DNA of 57,703 nt from Desulfotignum sp. (GTDB lineage Bacteria > Desulfobacterota > Desulfobacteria > Desulfobacterales > Desulfobacteraceae). The number at the start of each line of letters is the position of its first letter. Position 1 is the first letter of the stretch. Shown here piece after piece: positions 25,475-34,199 of this stretch. The translations under genes were made by a program, and so were the position numbers. Below the pieces are notes generated by a model. That model saw only the letters and a program-made list of their open reading frames with translations, did not search any database and was not told the origin of the DNA. Where the stretch lies: assembly GCA_011389575.1 (NCBI GenBank), contig JAABUB010000011.1, positions 1 through 57,703 on the forward strand, in the 5' to 3' direction.

Positions 25475-28087
25475 TTATATTTTATCGGCAAACGCCTTGA
25501 AATGCTGGTATGCCCGTACCAGCTGTGAAATGAGATCCGGCATGGTTTTAAAATTATTTTCATTTGCGGCTTTTTCCATACACCCGGCGGCCCGGGAAAG
25601 TTCCAGGGCTGTCAGATTGGCAGCCCCGCCTTTGATGGCATGGGCGAAAGCTGCGATTGCAGGGCCGTTTTGATCAACTGCCGCCTGTTGTATCTGTATC
25701 AGTGTTTTATCCACACTGGTAATAAATTCTGTCAGCACTTCCTTTAAAAAAGCAGAATCATTTTCAAATTCCTGCAGCAGTTTTGCCGGGTCCATGGGCT
25801 CTTTTGTCGGACACACTGACGGCGATGCCAATTTCGGGGAATCCGGGAGATCGGTTTTTTCAGGTGCCACATCCCGGACTGATTCTTTCCTGCAGCCGGT
25901 TTTTTCTTCGGGGACATATTTTTTTACAAGGGCAAGGAAATCCTGTTTTTTCAACGGTTTTGTTATGTAGTCATTCATATCTGCAGCCAGACATTTTTCA
26001 CGGTAGCCATGGATGGCATGGGCGGTCATGGCAATGACCGGGGTGGGCGGAAACACCCGGGGTGTGTCGGGATTTTCACCCAGAAAAACCGCTTTTTCCC
26101 GCTGTTCATGTTCCCGGATAAGCCGGGTGGCTTCATATCCGTCCATCACCGGCATCTGGATGTCCATGAGAACCACATGGAACCTGCGGTTTTTAAACAG
26201 ATCCACTGCCTGTTGTCCATTTTCAGCCAGGGTCACTTCAAAGCCGGCAGATGTCAGGTGTCTGATGGCGATCTGCTGGTTGGTGGGGTAATCTTCAACC
26301 AATAGGATCTGGGGTTTTCTACGCCGGTTTTCCGCATCATCCACTACCAGGATTTTTTTGTCTGCCATGGCCATGGTTTTGTGTGTATTATTTTTTTCCG
26401 GAGTATGTGGGGCGGGATCGATCTTCAGCACAATGGTGAACCAGAAAGTGGTTCCTTTTTCAGGCTGGCTGGCCAACCCGATGGTGCCGCCCATCATTTC
26501 CACCAATTGTTTGGCAATGGTGGTGCCAAGTCCTGTACCGCCATATTTCCGGGTGGTGGAGCCGTCGGCCTGGGCAAAACTGTCGAATATGCTGCCTTGT
26601 TTTTTTTCTGGAATACCGATGCCGGTATCCTTGATAAAAAACTTCAAGGTAATGTGATCGTTTGATTCAGCAATGGTTTTTCCCCAGACACATATTTCTC
26701 CTTCAGGGGTGAATTTTATGGCATTGCCGATCAGATTGGTTAAAATCTGGCGCAGACGTCCTGGATCACCTATCACATATTCAGGGACATCAGAAGGGAG
26801 AAAAATAATTAACTCCAGATCTTTTTTCCTGGTACTGATGCCAAAAGCAGCAGCCAGGTCTTCTAAAAGGAACCGCAGATTAAAGGGGGTATGGTCCAGT
26901 TCCAGTTTGCCGGCTTCAATTTTTGAAAAATCCAGAATGCTGTTGATGATGTCCATCAATGAGTGAGATTCTGTGTTGATGGTGTTGATCAGCTGGGTCT
27001 GATTGGGATCAAGAGCGGTGTCCAGCAGGAGTTCAGCCATGCCCATGATGCCGTTCATGGGGGTTCTGATTTCGTGGCTCATATTGGCCAGAAATTCACT
27101 TTTGGCCCGGGTGGCTTCTTTCGCCCTGACAACAGCCGCTTCCAGGGCCCGGGTGCGTTCTTCCACCAGAATTTCCAGATGGTCTTTATGCTGGGTCAAT
27201 TCTTTTTCCAGCTGTTTCCGTGCAGCCAGGCTCTGATCAAAATCGGTTTTTAAAAGGGTCAGGGCATCAAAAACCTCCCTGAAAGGATGGGAAGTTCCCA
27301 TATGGCTGGCCTGTACCCCTTTTTCATCCCAGTTGATGGTTCCAATGTATTCCAGGATTTCTTCTGCATGAAACCGCAGCCTGTGACCGGGAGTAAGTTT
27401 TTGGAAAAAACGGAAAATTGGGGGCACTCTTGTTTTTACCCGGTTTGGTTTGCCATGGCTCAATGCAACGGCTTTTTTCATTGCACAGATATAGGTATCC
27501 ATGGCCTTCATGGGAATACCGGGTTTTTTAAGATGGGTGCCGATATTATACATCCATTGGATATGCCTGGGCACATTGTATACGAAATGGCCCATGAGTC
27601 TTTTTTCCGCCACCTTTTCCAGCAATAATTCCAGTACTTTGATCCGGGTTCTCTGATTTGGTGTGTTGATGATCCGGCTGTAATCTGAAATTTCGATGAA
27701 AGAAGAATGATCAAGGCCACAGGCCGTCAGAAACCTGTCATAATTTTTGAACAGAGCCAGGGTGCCGTCATAGCTGATTCTGCCCCTGGGATAGGTGCTT
27801 AAAATATTTTTTCCGATCAAATGAAAAGTGACAAAATACTCAGATGTCAATATAATATCAGTCCATTCCGGGCTGTACCGGATGGTCATGCCTGTTTTTG
27901 CACATACGGCTTCTGATGCAGTTTCAAAAAAAGTGCCCAATACACTGCCTTTATATTTGTTTGATTTTTCGGATACCAGGTTATTTTTCAGCACCAAATT
28001 AGTCCATCTGTATCTTATTTGCAATGGTATTGACCAGAGAAAAGGGGTAAAAATTTTGAAACTGTGGTATACTGTTAAAATAAACAA
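25475..28087 (-). CDS. Hybrid sensor histidine kinase with receiver and Hpt domains
   Basis: The protein has 870 residues. The first 290 or so form an unrecognised sensory region with a [14 protein letters not shown] segment and no clear membrane helix beyond a weak N-terminal one. A coiled coil (about 285-330) precedes HisKA with [12 protein letters not shown] (phospho-His H337) and HATPase with [17 protein letters not shown] and [20 protein letters not shown]. At 577-587 is a fragment [11 protein letters not shown] that looks like the first strand of a receiver, followed at once by a complete receiver ([11 protein letters not shown]; phospho-Asp D642 in [11 protein letters not shown]). An Hpt domain ends the protein ([13 protein letters not shown]816). 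A phosphorelay His-Asp-His is implied; the response regulator is elsewhere. The first 40 residues may not be translated. Confidence 0.88.
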   Translation of the reverse strand: MFILTVYHSFKIFTPFLWSIPLQIRYRWTNLVLKNNLVSEKSNKYKGSVLGTFFETASEAVCAKTGMTIRYSPEWTDIILTSEYFVTFHLIGKNILSTYPRGRISYDGTLALFKNYDRFLTACGLDHSSFIEISDYSRIINTPNQRTRIKVLELLLEKVAEKRLMGHFVYNVPRHIQWMYNIGTHLKKPGIPMKAMDTYICAMKKAVALSHGKPNRVKTRVPPIFRFFQKLTPGHRLRFHAEEILEYIGTINWDEKGVQASHMGTSHPFREVFDALTLLKTDFDQSLAARKQLEKELTQHKDHLEILVEERTRALEAAVVRAKEATRAKSEFLANMSHEIRTPMNGIMGMAELLLDTALDPNQTQLINTINTESHSLMDIINSILDFSKIEAGKLELDHTPFNLRFLLEDLAAAFGISTRKKDLELIIFLPSDVPEYVIGDPGRLRQILTNLIGNAIKFTPEGEICVWGKTIAESNDHITLKFFIKDTGIGIPEKKQGSIFDSFAQADGSTTRKYGGTGLGTTIAKQLVEMMGGTIGLASQPEKGTTFWFTIVLKIDPAPHTPEKNNTHKTMAMADKKILVVDDAENRRRKPQILLVEDYPTNQQIAIRHLTSAGFEVTLAENGQQAVDLFKNRRFHVVLMDIQMPVMDGYEATRLIREHEQREKAVFLGENPDTPRVFPPTPVIAMTAHAIHGYREKCLAADMNDYITKPLKKQDFLALVKKYVPEEKTGCRKESVRDVAPEKTDLPDSPKLASPSVCPTKEPMDPAKLLQEFENDSAFLKEVLTEFITSVDKTLIQIQQAAVDQNGPAIAAFAHAIKGGAANLTALELSRAAGCMEKAANENNFKTMPDLISQLVRAYQHFKAFADKI

Positions 28088-28205
28088 CCCTGAGCCGGAG
28101 TCAGCTTATTGAGCCCAAAAGCATCTTGCATGTGCAGGGTTTGTGTTTACATCATACGGGATGAAATTACGTAAAAAAAAATTATGAAAAAGAAAGGGGA
28201 AGGTT

Positions 28206-28676
28206 ATGAAATCTGTTCCATCCATTACAAACGTTTTCTTGCTTGTGGCTCTTGCCGCCCTTATGGTTACCGGATGTGCCTCCAGCCGGTCCGGGGAGGT
28301 TTATTCCAGAGACCATGCCCGCCAGGCCCAGAACGTAATGGCAGGGACTGTGGAATCGGTTAAGCATATCACCATAGAAGGCACCAAAACACCGGTGGGA
28401 ACCGCAGCCGGCGGTGTTGCCGGCGGTGTGCTGGGAAGTACCGTGGGAAGCGGATCCGGCAGAACCGTGGCCACGGTTCTGGGGGCACTGGCCGGTGCTG
28501 CGGCCGGGACTGCTGCTGAAGAAGGCATCACCCGGAAGCCGGGGCTTGAAATTGTGGTAAAAAAAGACAGTGGTACCACCATTGTGGTGGTTCAGGAGGC
28601 CGATGTGGTCCTGGCCCCGGGAGACAGGGTAAGAATTATCTCTGCTGCCGACGGCACCACCCGGGTATCCAAATAA
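28206..28676 (+). CDS. Glycine-zipper outer-membrane lipoprotein (SlyB/Pcp-like)
   Basis: The protein has 156 residues. A signal peptide with lipobox MVTGC (about residue 24) indicates a lipid-anchored envelope protein. Gly/Ala-rich repeats between about 60 and 105 (AAGGVAGGVLGSTVG and LGALAGAAAGTAAEEG) form the glycine zipper typical of the SlyB/Pcp and 17-kDa antigen families, which insert into or beneath the outer membrane. The C-terminal part (IVVKKDSGTTIVVVQEAD) is a beta-rich domain usual for these proteins. ATG 28206 follows GGGGAAGG. It stands alone 60 bases ahead of typA. A structural or stress-related envelope role is inferred. Confidence 0.85.
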   Translation: MKSVPSITNVFLLVALAALMVTGCASSRSGEVYSRDHARQAQNVMAGTVESVKHITIEGTKTPVGTAAGGVAGGVLGSTVGSGSGRTVATVLGALAGAAAGTAAEEGITRKPGLEIVVKKDSGTTIVVVQEADVVLAPGDRVRIISAADGTTRVSK

Positions 28677-28735
28677 ACATATTAAAATTTTCGCAACAGT
28701 CCATAAGCTGTGGTGATGAAAACAAAGAGCGGAAT

Positions 28736-30583
28736 ATGAAAAAACAGAATGTGACCAACGAGAGCTTGCGGAATATTGCCATTATCGCCCATGTAGACCA
28801 TGGTAAAACCACCCTGGTGGATGCCATGTTCCGCCAGAGCGGCATGTTCAGGGAGGGACAGCAGGTGGATGAGCGCCTCATGGACAGCATGGATTTGGAG
28901 AGAGAGCGGGGCATTACCATTGCCGCCAAAAACTGTTCCGTGGTGTGGAATGACGTGAAGATCAATATCATTGACACCCCGGGCCATGCTGATTTCGGCG
29001 GGGAGGTGGAACGGGCACTGTCCATGGCAGACAGCGCCATTCTTCTGGTGGATGCATCGGAAGGACCGCTGCCCCAGACCCGGTTTGTGCTGAAAAAAAC
29101 CTTTGATGCCAACCTGCCCGTCATGGTGATCATAAACAAAATTGACCGCAAGGATGCCCGGCCTGATGAAGTACTGGACATGGTTTATGACCTGTTCATT
29201 GATCTGGAAGCCACAGAAGAACAACTGGACTTCACCTATTTTTATGCCATTGGCAGAGACGGTATTGTCAAAAAGGAACTGGATGCGGATGTGCAGAATC
29301 TGCATGTGCTGTTTGATACCATACTCAAGGAGATGCCGGCGCCCTCCTATGACCCGGATGCGCCTTTTCAGATGCTGGTGTCTGATCTGGGATATTCCGA
29401 CTATTTGGGTCGTCTTGCCATTGGAAAGGTGTTCAACGGCGCTGCCGCTTCCAATGAATCCCTGGTCTGCCTGGGGGAAAATGACCGCCAGATACCACTG
29501 AAGGTGACCAAGCTCCAGTCCTATAAAGGTATGACCCTGGATCCTGTGGATCAGGCAAATCCCGGAGATATCGTGGTGTTGTCCGGCATCGAGGATGTCA
29601 AAATCGGCGATACCATCTGTACCCGCCAGGCACCCTGTGCCCTGACCAGAATAACAGTGGACGAACCCACGGTGTTCATGCAGTTTGCCATTACCAACTC
29701 TCCTTTTGCCGGCAGGGAGGGTAAATATGTGCAGTCCCGAAAGATTCGGGAACGCCTGTTCAAGGAAACCCTGATGAACGTGGCCATTGAAGTGGAGGAA
29801 AGCACCACGGATGAAAGTTTTGTGGTAAAGGGCAGAGGAGAACTCCAGCTGGCCATTCTCATTGAAACCATGAGGCGGGAGGGATTTGAGCTCTGTGTGA
29901 GCCGTCCCCGGGTTATCTATAAAATGGAACAGGGCCGGCAGCTGGAGCCCATCGAACATCTGTTTGTGGATTGTGAAGAGGATTTCATGGGGGTGGTAAC
30001 GGAAAAACTTTCCATCAGAAAAGGCAAGATGACCAACCTGGTCAACAATGGAAAAGGCCGGGTCCGCATAGAATTTTCCATCCCGTCCCGGTCTCTTATC
30101 GGGTACCGGGATGAATTTCTCACCGATACCCGGGGGACCGGAATCATGAATTCCTATCTGGCCGGCTACGAACCCTTCCGGGGGGAGTTTCCGGTCCGGT
30201 TTAACGGATCTCTTGTGTCAGACCGTCAGGGCAGTGCTGTCCCCTATGCCCTGTTCAACCTGGAACCCAGAGGCCAGCTGTTTATTGTGCCGGGCACCCC
30301 GGTGTATGAAGGCATGATCATCGGCGAACACAACCGGGCCTCCGATATAGATGTCAATCCCTGCAAGGAAAAAAAGCTCACCAATATGCGGGCATCAGGC
30401 AAGGATGAAAACGTGGTATGCACGCCTGTCCGGGATATGACCCTGGAAAAAGCCATCCATTTCATCGCTGATGATGAAATGGTGGAGATCACTCCGGTGT
30501 CCATCAGGTTGCGCAAAACTGTTTTACAGGCCCAGACACGTCATCTTATTGCCGGAAAACTCAAAAAAAAGGATAAAAAATAA
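28736..30583 (+). CDS. typA: Translational GTPase TypA/BipA
   Basis: TypA is a ribosome-binding GTPase that aids assembly of the large subunit and adaptation to cold and stress. The 615-residue protein has the G motifs AHVDHGKTTL (G1), RGITI (G2), DTPGHADFGGEVER (G3) and NKIDR (G4), followed by EF-G-like domains II, III and V and the TypA-specific C-terminal domain (SRSLIGYRDEFLTDTRGTG and the NMRASGKDENV loop). Length is normal. It is monocistronic and converges on the aminotransferase gene; a structured 156-base gap separates them. Confidence 0.95.
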   Translation: MKKQNVTNESLRNIAIIAHVDHGKTTLVDAMFRQSGMFREGQQVDERLMDSMDLERERGITIAAKNCSVVWNDVKINIIDTPGHADFGGEVERALSMADSAILLVDASEGPLPQTRFVLKKTFDANLPVMVIINKIDRKDARPDEVLDMVYDLFIDLEATEEQLDFTYFYAIGRDGIVKKELDADVQNLHVLFDTILKEMPAPSYDPDAPFQMLVSDLGYSDYLGRLAIGKVFNGAAASNESLVCLGENDRQIPLKVTKLQSYKGMTLDPVDQANPGDIVVLSGIEDVKIGDTICTRQAPCALTRITVDEPTVFMQFAITNSPFAGREGKYVQSRKIRERLFKETLMNVAIEVEESTTDESFVVKGRGELQLAILIETMRREGFELCVSRPRVIYKMEQGRQLEPIEHLFVDCEEDFMGVVTEKLSIRKGKMTNLVNNGKGRVRIEFSIPSRSLIGYRDEFLTDTRGTGIMNSYLAGYEPFRGEFPVRFNGSLVSDRQGSAVPYALFNLEPRGQLFIVPGTPVYEGMIIGEHNRASDIDVNPCKEKKLTNMRASGKDENVVCTPVRDMTLEKAIHFIADDEMVEITPVSIRLRKTVLQAQTRHLIAGKLKKKDKK

Positions 30584-30590
30584 AACACCG

Positions 30591-30707
30591 CCCCCTGTTG
30601 TGCCTTGAACTCTGTCCGGGATTTTTTGAATCTGACGTTCCGGTCACACGGCACAAGAGGGGCCCGGGCAATATTTTGGCAGTGACTTTGCATGCGATTC
30701 CCGGGCC
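30591..30707. repeat. Two inverted repeats in the typA/aminotransferase convergent gap
   Basis: TTGTGCC (30598-30604) pairs with GGCACAA (30650-30656), flanked by C and G runs that could extend the stem. GGCCCGGG (30661-30668) pairs with CCCGGGCC (30700-30707). The two hairpins fill the gap between convergent stop codons. Neither is followed by a strong T run, so they may be transcript-end structures rather than classic terminators. Confidence 0.5.
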
Positions 30708-30738
30708 GGTACCTGGTCTGGTGGAAAAACAGGCGGGC

Positions 30739-32079
30739 TCAGGTATGGATTATCTTGAAATCATTGCCTTCGGCATGGTCTGCCTGGAAACGGGCAAGCC
30801 GGTCTGCCAGTTCTCCAAATCTTTCTTCTCCGGTCAAAGACACACAGGCCCGCAATCCTTCGTGGCGGTCACTGCCCGTGGTGGTCAAAGAAATGGCGCT
30901 GATGCCGTAATAGAGCAGTTCCTCCACCAGCTCCACCCCGGTGAATCCGGGATAGGCAATGGTGAAATAAAATCCGTCAGCAATGGGCTGGTCATCATCC
31001 ATGTCATAGACAATGGTAAACCCGTTTTGGGTGAACATCTGCTTCATGGCAAAGGCCCGGTCTCCGTATTCCTTGACATGATCCACAAAATTGAATTCCC
31101 CTGAATTAACTGCTTTCAACAACCCGTAAAGCCCATACTGGTTGGAATGGGAAACCCCGGAACTCAAGGCATACATGGCCCCGAAAATATAGGCATATCC
31201 GAACCGGTCGCTGCCGAAAAAAGGCTTGAGATTATTGCCGGTGGAATGAAACAGTTTTTCGGGGATAGCAGTCATGCCGATGCGCTGACCAGCCAGGGAA
31301 AAAGATTTTGAACTGGAGATCAACAGGATATAATTGTCAGTGAACCGGGCCACTGAAGGGATAAACGGGGGGTGTCCCGGCACAGAATAGTTCTGCCTGA
31401 AATCCATTCCGAAATAGGCAAGATCTTCCATGACAATGCAGTCATATCTGGTGGCCAAAGATCCGATTATTTCCAGTTCTTTTTCAGTAAAACAGATCCA
31501 GGCCGGGTTGTTGGGGTTGGAATACATGATGGCTGCCACATCATTTTTTTCCAGATAGGTTTCCAGTTTCGGTCCGAGTTTGGCTCCTCTGTATTCATAT
31601 ACATCAAAATGGGCATAGGGCAGTCCCAGTACCCGGGCCTGGAGTTTGTTTACCGGAAACCCGGGATCTATGAACAGTATCCGGTCTTTTTTCCTGGTCC
31701 GCCTGGCACAGCACATCATGGCCATGTAGCATCCCTGCATGGACCCCACAGTGGGAAAGCAGGATTCAGCCGGAATATCCACATCCACAAAATTTTTTAC
31801 AAAAGTCGATATTTCTGTTTTCAGCTGGGGAATGCCGTCAAAAGGAGGGTATTTGGATCCCACCCCCTGTTTTAAGGCGGCAATTTCCGCATCCACCGCA
31901 ATCTTCGGGGGGGGCAGGCCGGGTACGCCCATTTCCATGCGGATGAACTGCTGACCGGTGGCGGTTTCAATATTGTTGACAATCCGGTTCAGTTCCCGAA
32001 TGGAAGCCAGGCCTACTGAATCAAGGCCCATCTTTTCAATTTCCTGTTTGACAAGTTTCTGCTCAATGGGGGTATGCAT
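30739..32079 (-). CDS. PLP-dependent aminotransferase, fold type I
   Basis: The protein has 446 residues. Fold-type I class I/II features are seen: VGSMQGCYMAMM where the PLP phosphate-binding region starts, MYSNPNNPAW (Asn contacting PLP), EDLAYFGMDF (Asp and Tyr stacking), and the Schiff-base lysine in ISSSKSFSLAGQRIG, with a late substrate-binding Arg region (GLRACVSL). It would move an amino group between an amino acid and a keto acid. The gene is the last on the minus strand of a cluster with two FAD oxidoreductases and a FadR-like regulator, so it likely handles an intermediate of that catabolic route. A separate promoter with an inverted repeat is visible upstream. Specific substrate is unknown. 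Confidence 0.85.
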   Translation of the reverse strand: MHTPIEQKLVKQEIEKMGLDSVGLASIRELNRIVNNIETATGQQFIRMEMGVPGLPPPKIAVDAEIAALKQGVGSKYPPFDGIPQLKTEISTFVKNFVDVDIPAESCFPTVGSMQGCYMAMMCCARRTRKKDRILFIDPGFPVNKLQARVLGLPYAHFDVYEYRGAKLGPKLETYLEKNDVAAIMYSNPNNPAWICFTEKELEIIGSLATRYDCIVMEDLAYFGMDFRQNYSVPGHPPFIPSVARFTDNYILLISSSKSFSLAGQRIGMTAIPEKLFHSTGNNLKPFFGSDRFGYAYIFGAMYALSSGVSHSNQYGLYGLLKAVNSGEFNFVDHVKEYGDRAFAMKQMFTQNGFTIVYDMDDDQPIADGFYFTIAYPGFTGVELVEELLYYGISAISLTTTGSDRHEGLRACVSLTGEERFGELADRLARFQADHAEGNDFKIIHT

Positions 32080-32098
32080 GGATATCTCCTGAAATATC

Positions 32099-32162
32099 TG
32101 ATTAGAAAAATAATCACTTATTTAATTTGGCAAAGTGTAGAAGCTTTGGTGATTTTTTTCAA
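32099..32162 (-). promoter_or_regulatory. Probable aminotransferase promoter with downstream operator-like repeat
   Basis: On the minus strand TTGAAA (32162-32157) and TACACT (32139-32134) are 17 nt apart, a fair sigma70-type promoter for the aminotransferase. A perfect inverted repeat TGATTA-N6-TAATCA occupies 32099-32116, near the expected transcription start and upstream of the CAGGAGA ribosome binding site. It could be a repressor site. Confidence 0.4.
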
Positions 32163-32307
32163 GACAAAACTGGCAAATATCCGGGCAATGTGTTTGTATT
32201 GACAGCAATATCCCTGTCATATATCAAATATCTATTTCATTGATAACGGGCCTGGAAAATTATGCAGCAATCTGTGGAACAGCAATCCTATGATTTACCG
32301 GCTGGTT

Positions 32308-33015
32308 TCATGGGTTTTTTCCTGTCATTTTTTCATGGAACCGCCGGACATGGTCTGCGATGATGGCTGATGCGGCGGCACCGTCTTTTGCTTTCATGGC
32401 GGCAATAATCTTTTCAAAATCGTTGAGATTTTCCAGGGTCCGTTCATGGTTCATGGGCAGATAATCCCGGTAATAGCGGTGGATATTTTCATGGATACTT
32501 TTCTGGACAAACTGGAAAACCGGGTTGCGTGTCATGGTACCGATAAAGGTGTGCATGGCTTCATCGGTCTGTAAAAAAGTTTCCCAGTCCTGATTGTCAA
32601 AACACTGCCTGGCCTTTGCAAGCAACCGCTCCATCTCCTGGATGTCATCAGAGGAGGCCCGTTCTGTTGCCAGTTCCACAAGACTGCTCTCGATTTTGAT
32701 ACGGAACTCAGATAAATGCCCGAGGGACACCTCTCCGGAGCGGATGAGCAATGCCAGAGATTCCATGATGGGATCTGTATCAATGCGCTTGACAATGGCA
32801 CCGCCGGTGACCCCCAGCTTGATCTCGATGAGCCCTTTCTGCTCAAGCACCCGCAGGGCCTCCCTGAGGGTTCCCCGACTGGTGTTGAACATCTCTTTGA
32901 GGTCCCGTTCCGCCGGCAGCCGGGTGCCGGGTGCCAGTTTTTTGCTTAAAATAGCATCCTGTATCTGTTCCACCACATCCTGGAACACCCGGCTCTGTTT
33001 GGCACGTTTGAACAT
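32308..33015 (-). CDS. GntR-family transcriptional regulator, FadR subfamily (FCD domain)
   Basis: The protein has 235 residues. The N-terminal winged helix shows RLPAERDLKEMFNTSRGTLREALRVLEQ (in two halves, about 33-60), the GntR recognition pattern. The C-terminal FCD domain is an all-helical ligand-binding fold that often holds a metal with His and Asp residues. These regulators sense organic acids or amino-acid-derived metabolites. The gene lies 17 bases downstream of the FAD oxidoreductase and is co-transcribed with it. The palindrome at 36330-36344, AATGGTTAAACCATT, fits the TGGT-N3-ACCA operator type of the FadR subfamily, so it probably controls this operon. Whether it represses or activates is not shown. 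Confidence 0.88.
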   Translation of the reverse strand: MFKRAKQSRVFQDVVEQIQDAILSKKLAPGTRLPAERDLKEMFNTSRGTLREALRVLEQKGLIEIKLGVTGGAIVKRIDTDPIMESLALLIRSGEVSLGHLSEFRIKIESSLVELATERASSDDIQEMERLLAKARQCFDNQDWETFLQTDEAMHTFIGTMTRNPVFQFVQKSIHENIHRYYRDYLPMNHERTLENLNDFEKIIAAMKAKDGAAASAIIADHVRRFHEKMTGKNP

Positions 33016-33032
33016 AAAAAGCCCCTGCTGTT

Positions 33033-34199
33033 TTACTTGAATTGCTCCATGCCGGAAAAATCCCTGTATGGATTAAAATGTGTTAAAACATCCCAGTCCT
33101 CTTCTGTCAATCCGGAGGTAACCATCCGGGTCAGCAGTTCTCCCAGTCCCGGTCCCAGCATGTAGCCCTGGCCGCACATGCCCACGGCATTAATGAAATT
33201 GGGGTGGTCATTCACAGGGCCCACAATGGGGAATCCGTCCGGGGTCATGGGGTACTGGCCCCGCCAGGTACGTCTTACCTTGAGATTGGCCAGTTTGGGG
33301 AACAAAGACACCATACGTTTGGCCACCTGGGGCAGGAACACCGAGGTGGCTTCGGATGCGGTGCCCTTGATCAGATGTTTGGGGGTCAGGCAGAAAATCA
33401 CGTGGCCCTCGTTATTCTGGTAAAAATAATAGTTGGCGGAATCCTCGGTGGCAGGGTCCTGGCTGGGCCGCAGGTCCACGATCATGGGGCCGAAAAACCG
33501 CTGCACCGGTTCGGTGATGGCCCCTTCATGGCTGTCAGGCTCCACCGGCAGGTCAATGCCCGCCATGGCCCCGATCTGCCGGGCATAATTACCGGCAGCA
33601 TTGATCACATGTGACGTAAAGTAGACATCCTTGTCCGTGGTCACCTGGATCTCATTGCTGCTCAAGAGATCGATTTTGGTGACCTTTTCTTTGAACCGGT
33701 ACCGGGCCCCGTATTCCATGCTTTTAAAATAAAAGGCATTGACGGCCCGTAGCGGAGACGCACTGCCGTCTTTGGGGGAATAGGTGCTGCCCCGCAATCC
33801 ATCCATGTTGATGCCGGGCACAATCTTTTGATATTCTTCGGCCGTCAGCCAGTCGATGTCCAGGGCAAAGGATTTTTGTATTTTCATCAATTCCTTTAGC
33901 TTTAGCGCATCTTCATCGGTATAGGCGGGGAAACTGTACCCGTTCTGAATCCAGCCGATGTCATCGCCATGCATTTCTTCCCAGGTGGAAAAGATTTCGA
34001 TACTGCGCAGGCAGGTGGTGATTTTGCCCTTGTCCGAATGGGTGGCCCGGATTCCCCCGATGGCTTTTTTGTTCTGGCCCTGACCCGGAGATGCCAGGGT
34101 ATCGATGGTCAATACCTGCAGTTTTTCCTTTGCCAGGGCCATGGCCGTGGGCACCCCCACCGAGCCTGCGCCGATAACAATCACATCAAAATGCTTCAT
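33033..34199 (-). CDS. FAD-dependent amino-acid/amine oxidoreductase, DAO superfamily (HcnC/SoxB-like)
   Basis: The protein has 388 residues of the glycine oxidase/sarcosine oxidase beta-subunit fold. The dinucleotide-binding DVIVIGAGSVGVPTA is at the N-terminus. GGIRATHS follows, then the DGSASPLRAVNAF segment and VINAAGNYARQIG, and near the end the FAD-ribityl motif TPDGFPIVGP followed by GMCGQGYMLGPGLGELL. Length is normal. The ATG overlaps the stop of the upstream FAD/Fe-S gene by 4 nt, as in heteromeric HcnBC-, hydroxyproline dehydrogenase- and opine oxidase-type enzymes, whose beta subunit performs the C-N oxidation. Electrons would leave by the partner's iron-sulfur centres rather than to oxygen. 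Substrate candidates are proline-like or secondary amines, opines or D-amino acids. Confidence 0.85.
   Translation of the reverse strand: MKHFDVIVIGAGSVGVPTAMALAKEKLQVLTIDTLASPGQGQNKKAIGGIRATHSDKGKITTCLRSIEIFSTWEEMHGDDIGWIQNGYSFPAYTDEDALKLKELMKIQKSFALDIDWLTAEEYQKIVPGINMDGLRGSTYSPKDGSASPLRAVNAFYFKSMEYGARYRFKEKVTKIDLLSSNEIQVTTDKDVYFTSHVINAAGNYARQIGAMAGIDLPVEPDSHEGAITEPVQRFFGPMIVDLRPSQDPATEDSANYYFYQNNEGHVIFCLTPKHLIKGTASEATSVFLPQVAKRMVSLFPKLANLKVRRTWRGQYPMTPDGFPIVGPVNDHPNFINAVGMCGQGYMLGPGLGELLTRMVTSGLTEEDWDVLTHFNPYRDFSGMEQFK

Noticed and set aside
28682-29959. 425-codon minus-strand open frame
   Set aside because: It lies antisense to typA, whose GTPase motifs are complete; the composition reflects typA codons.
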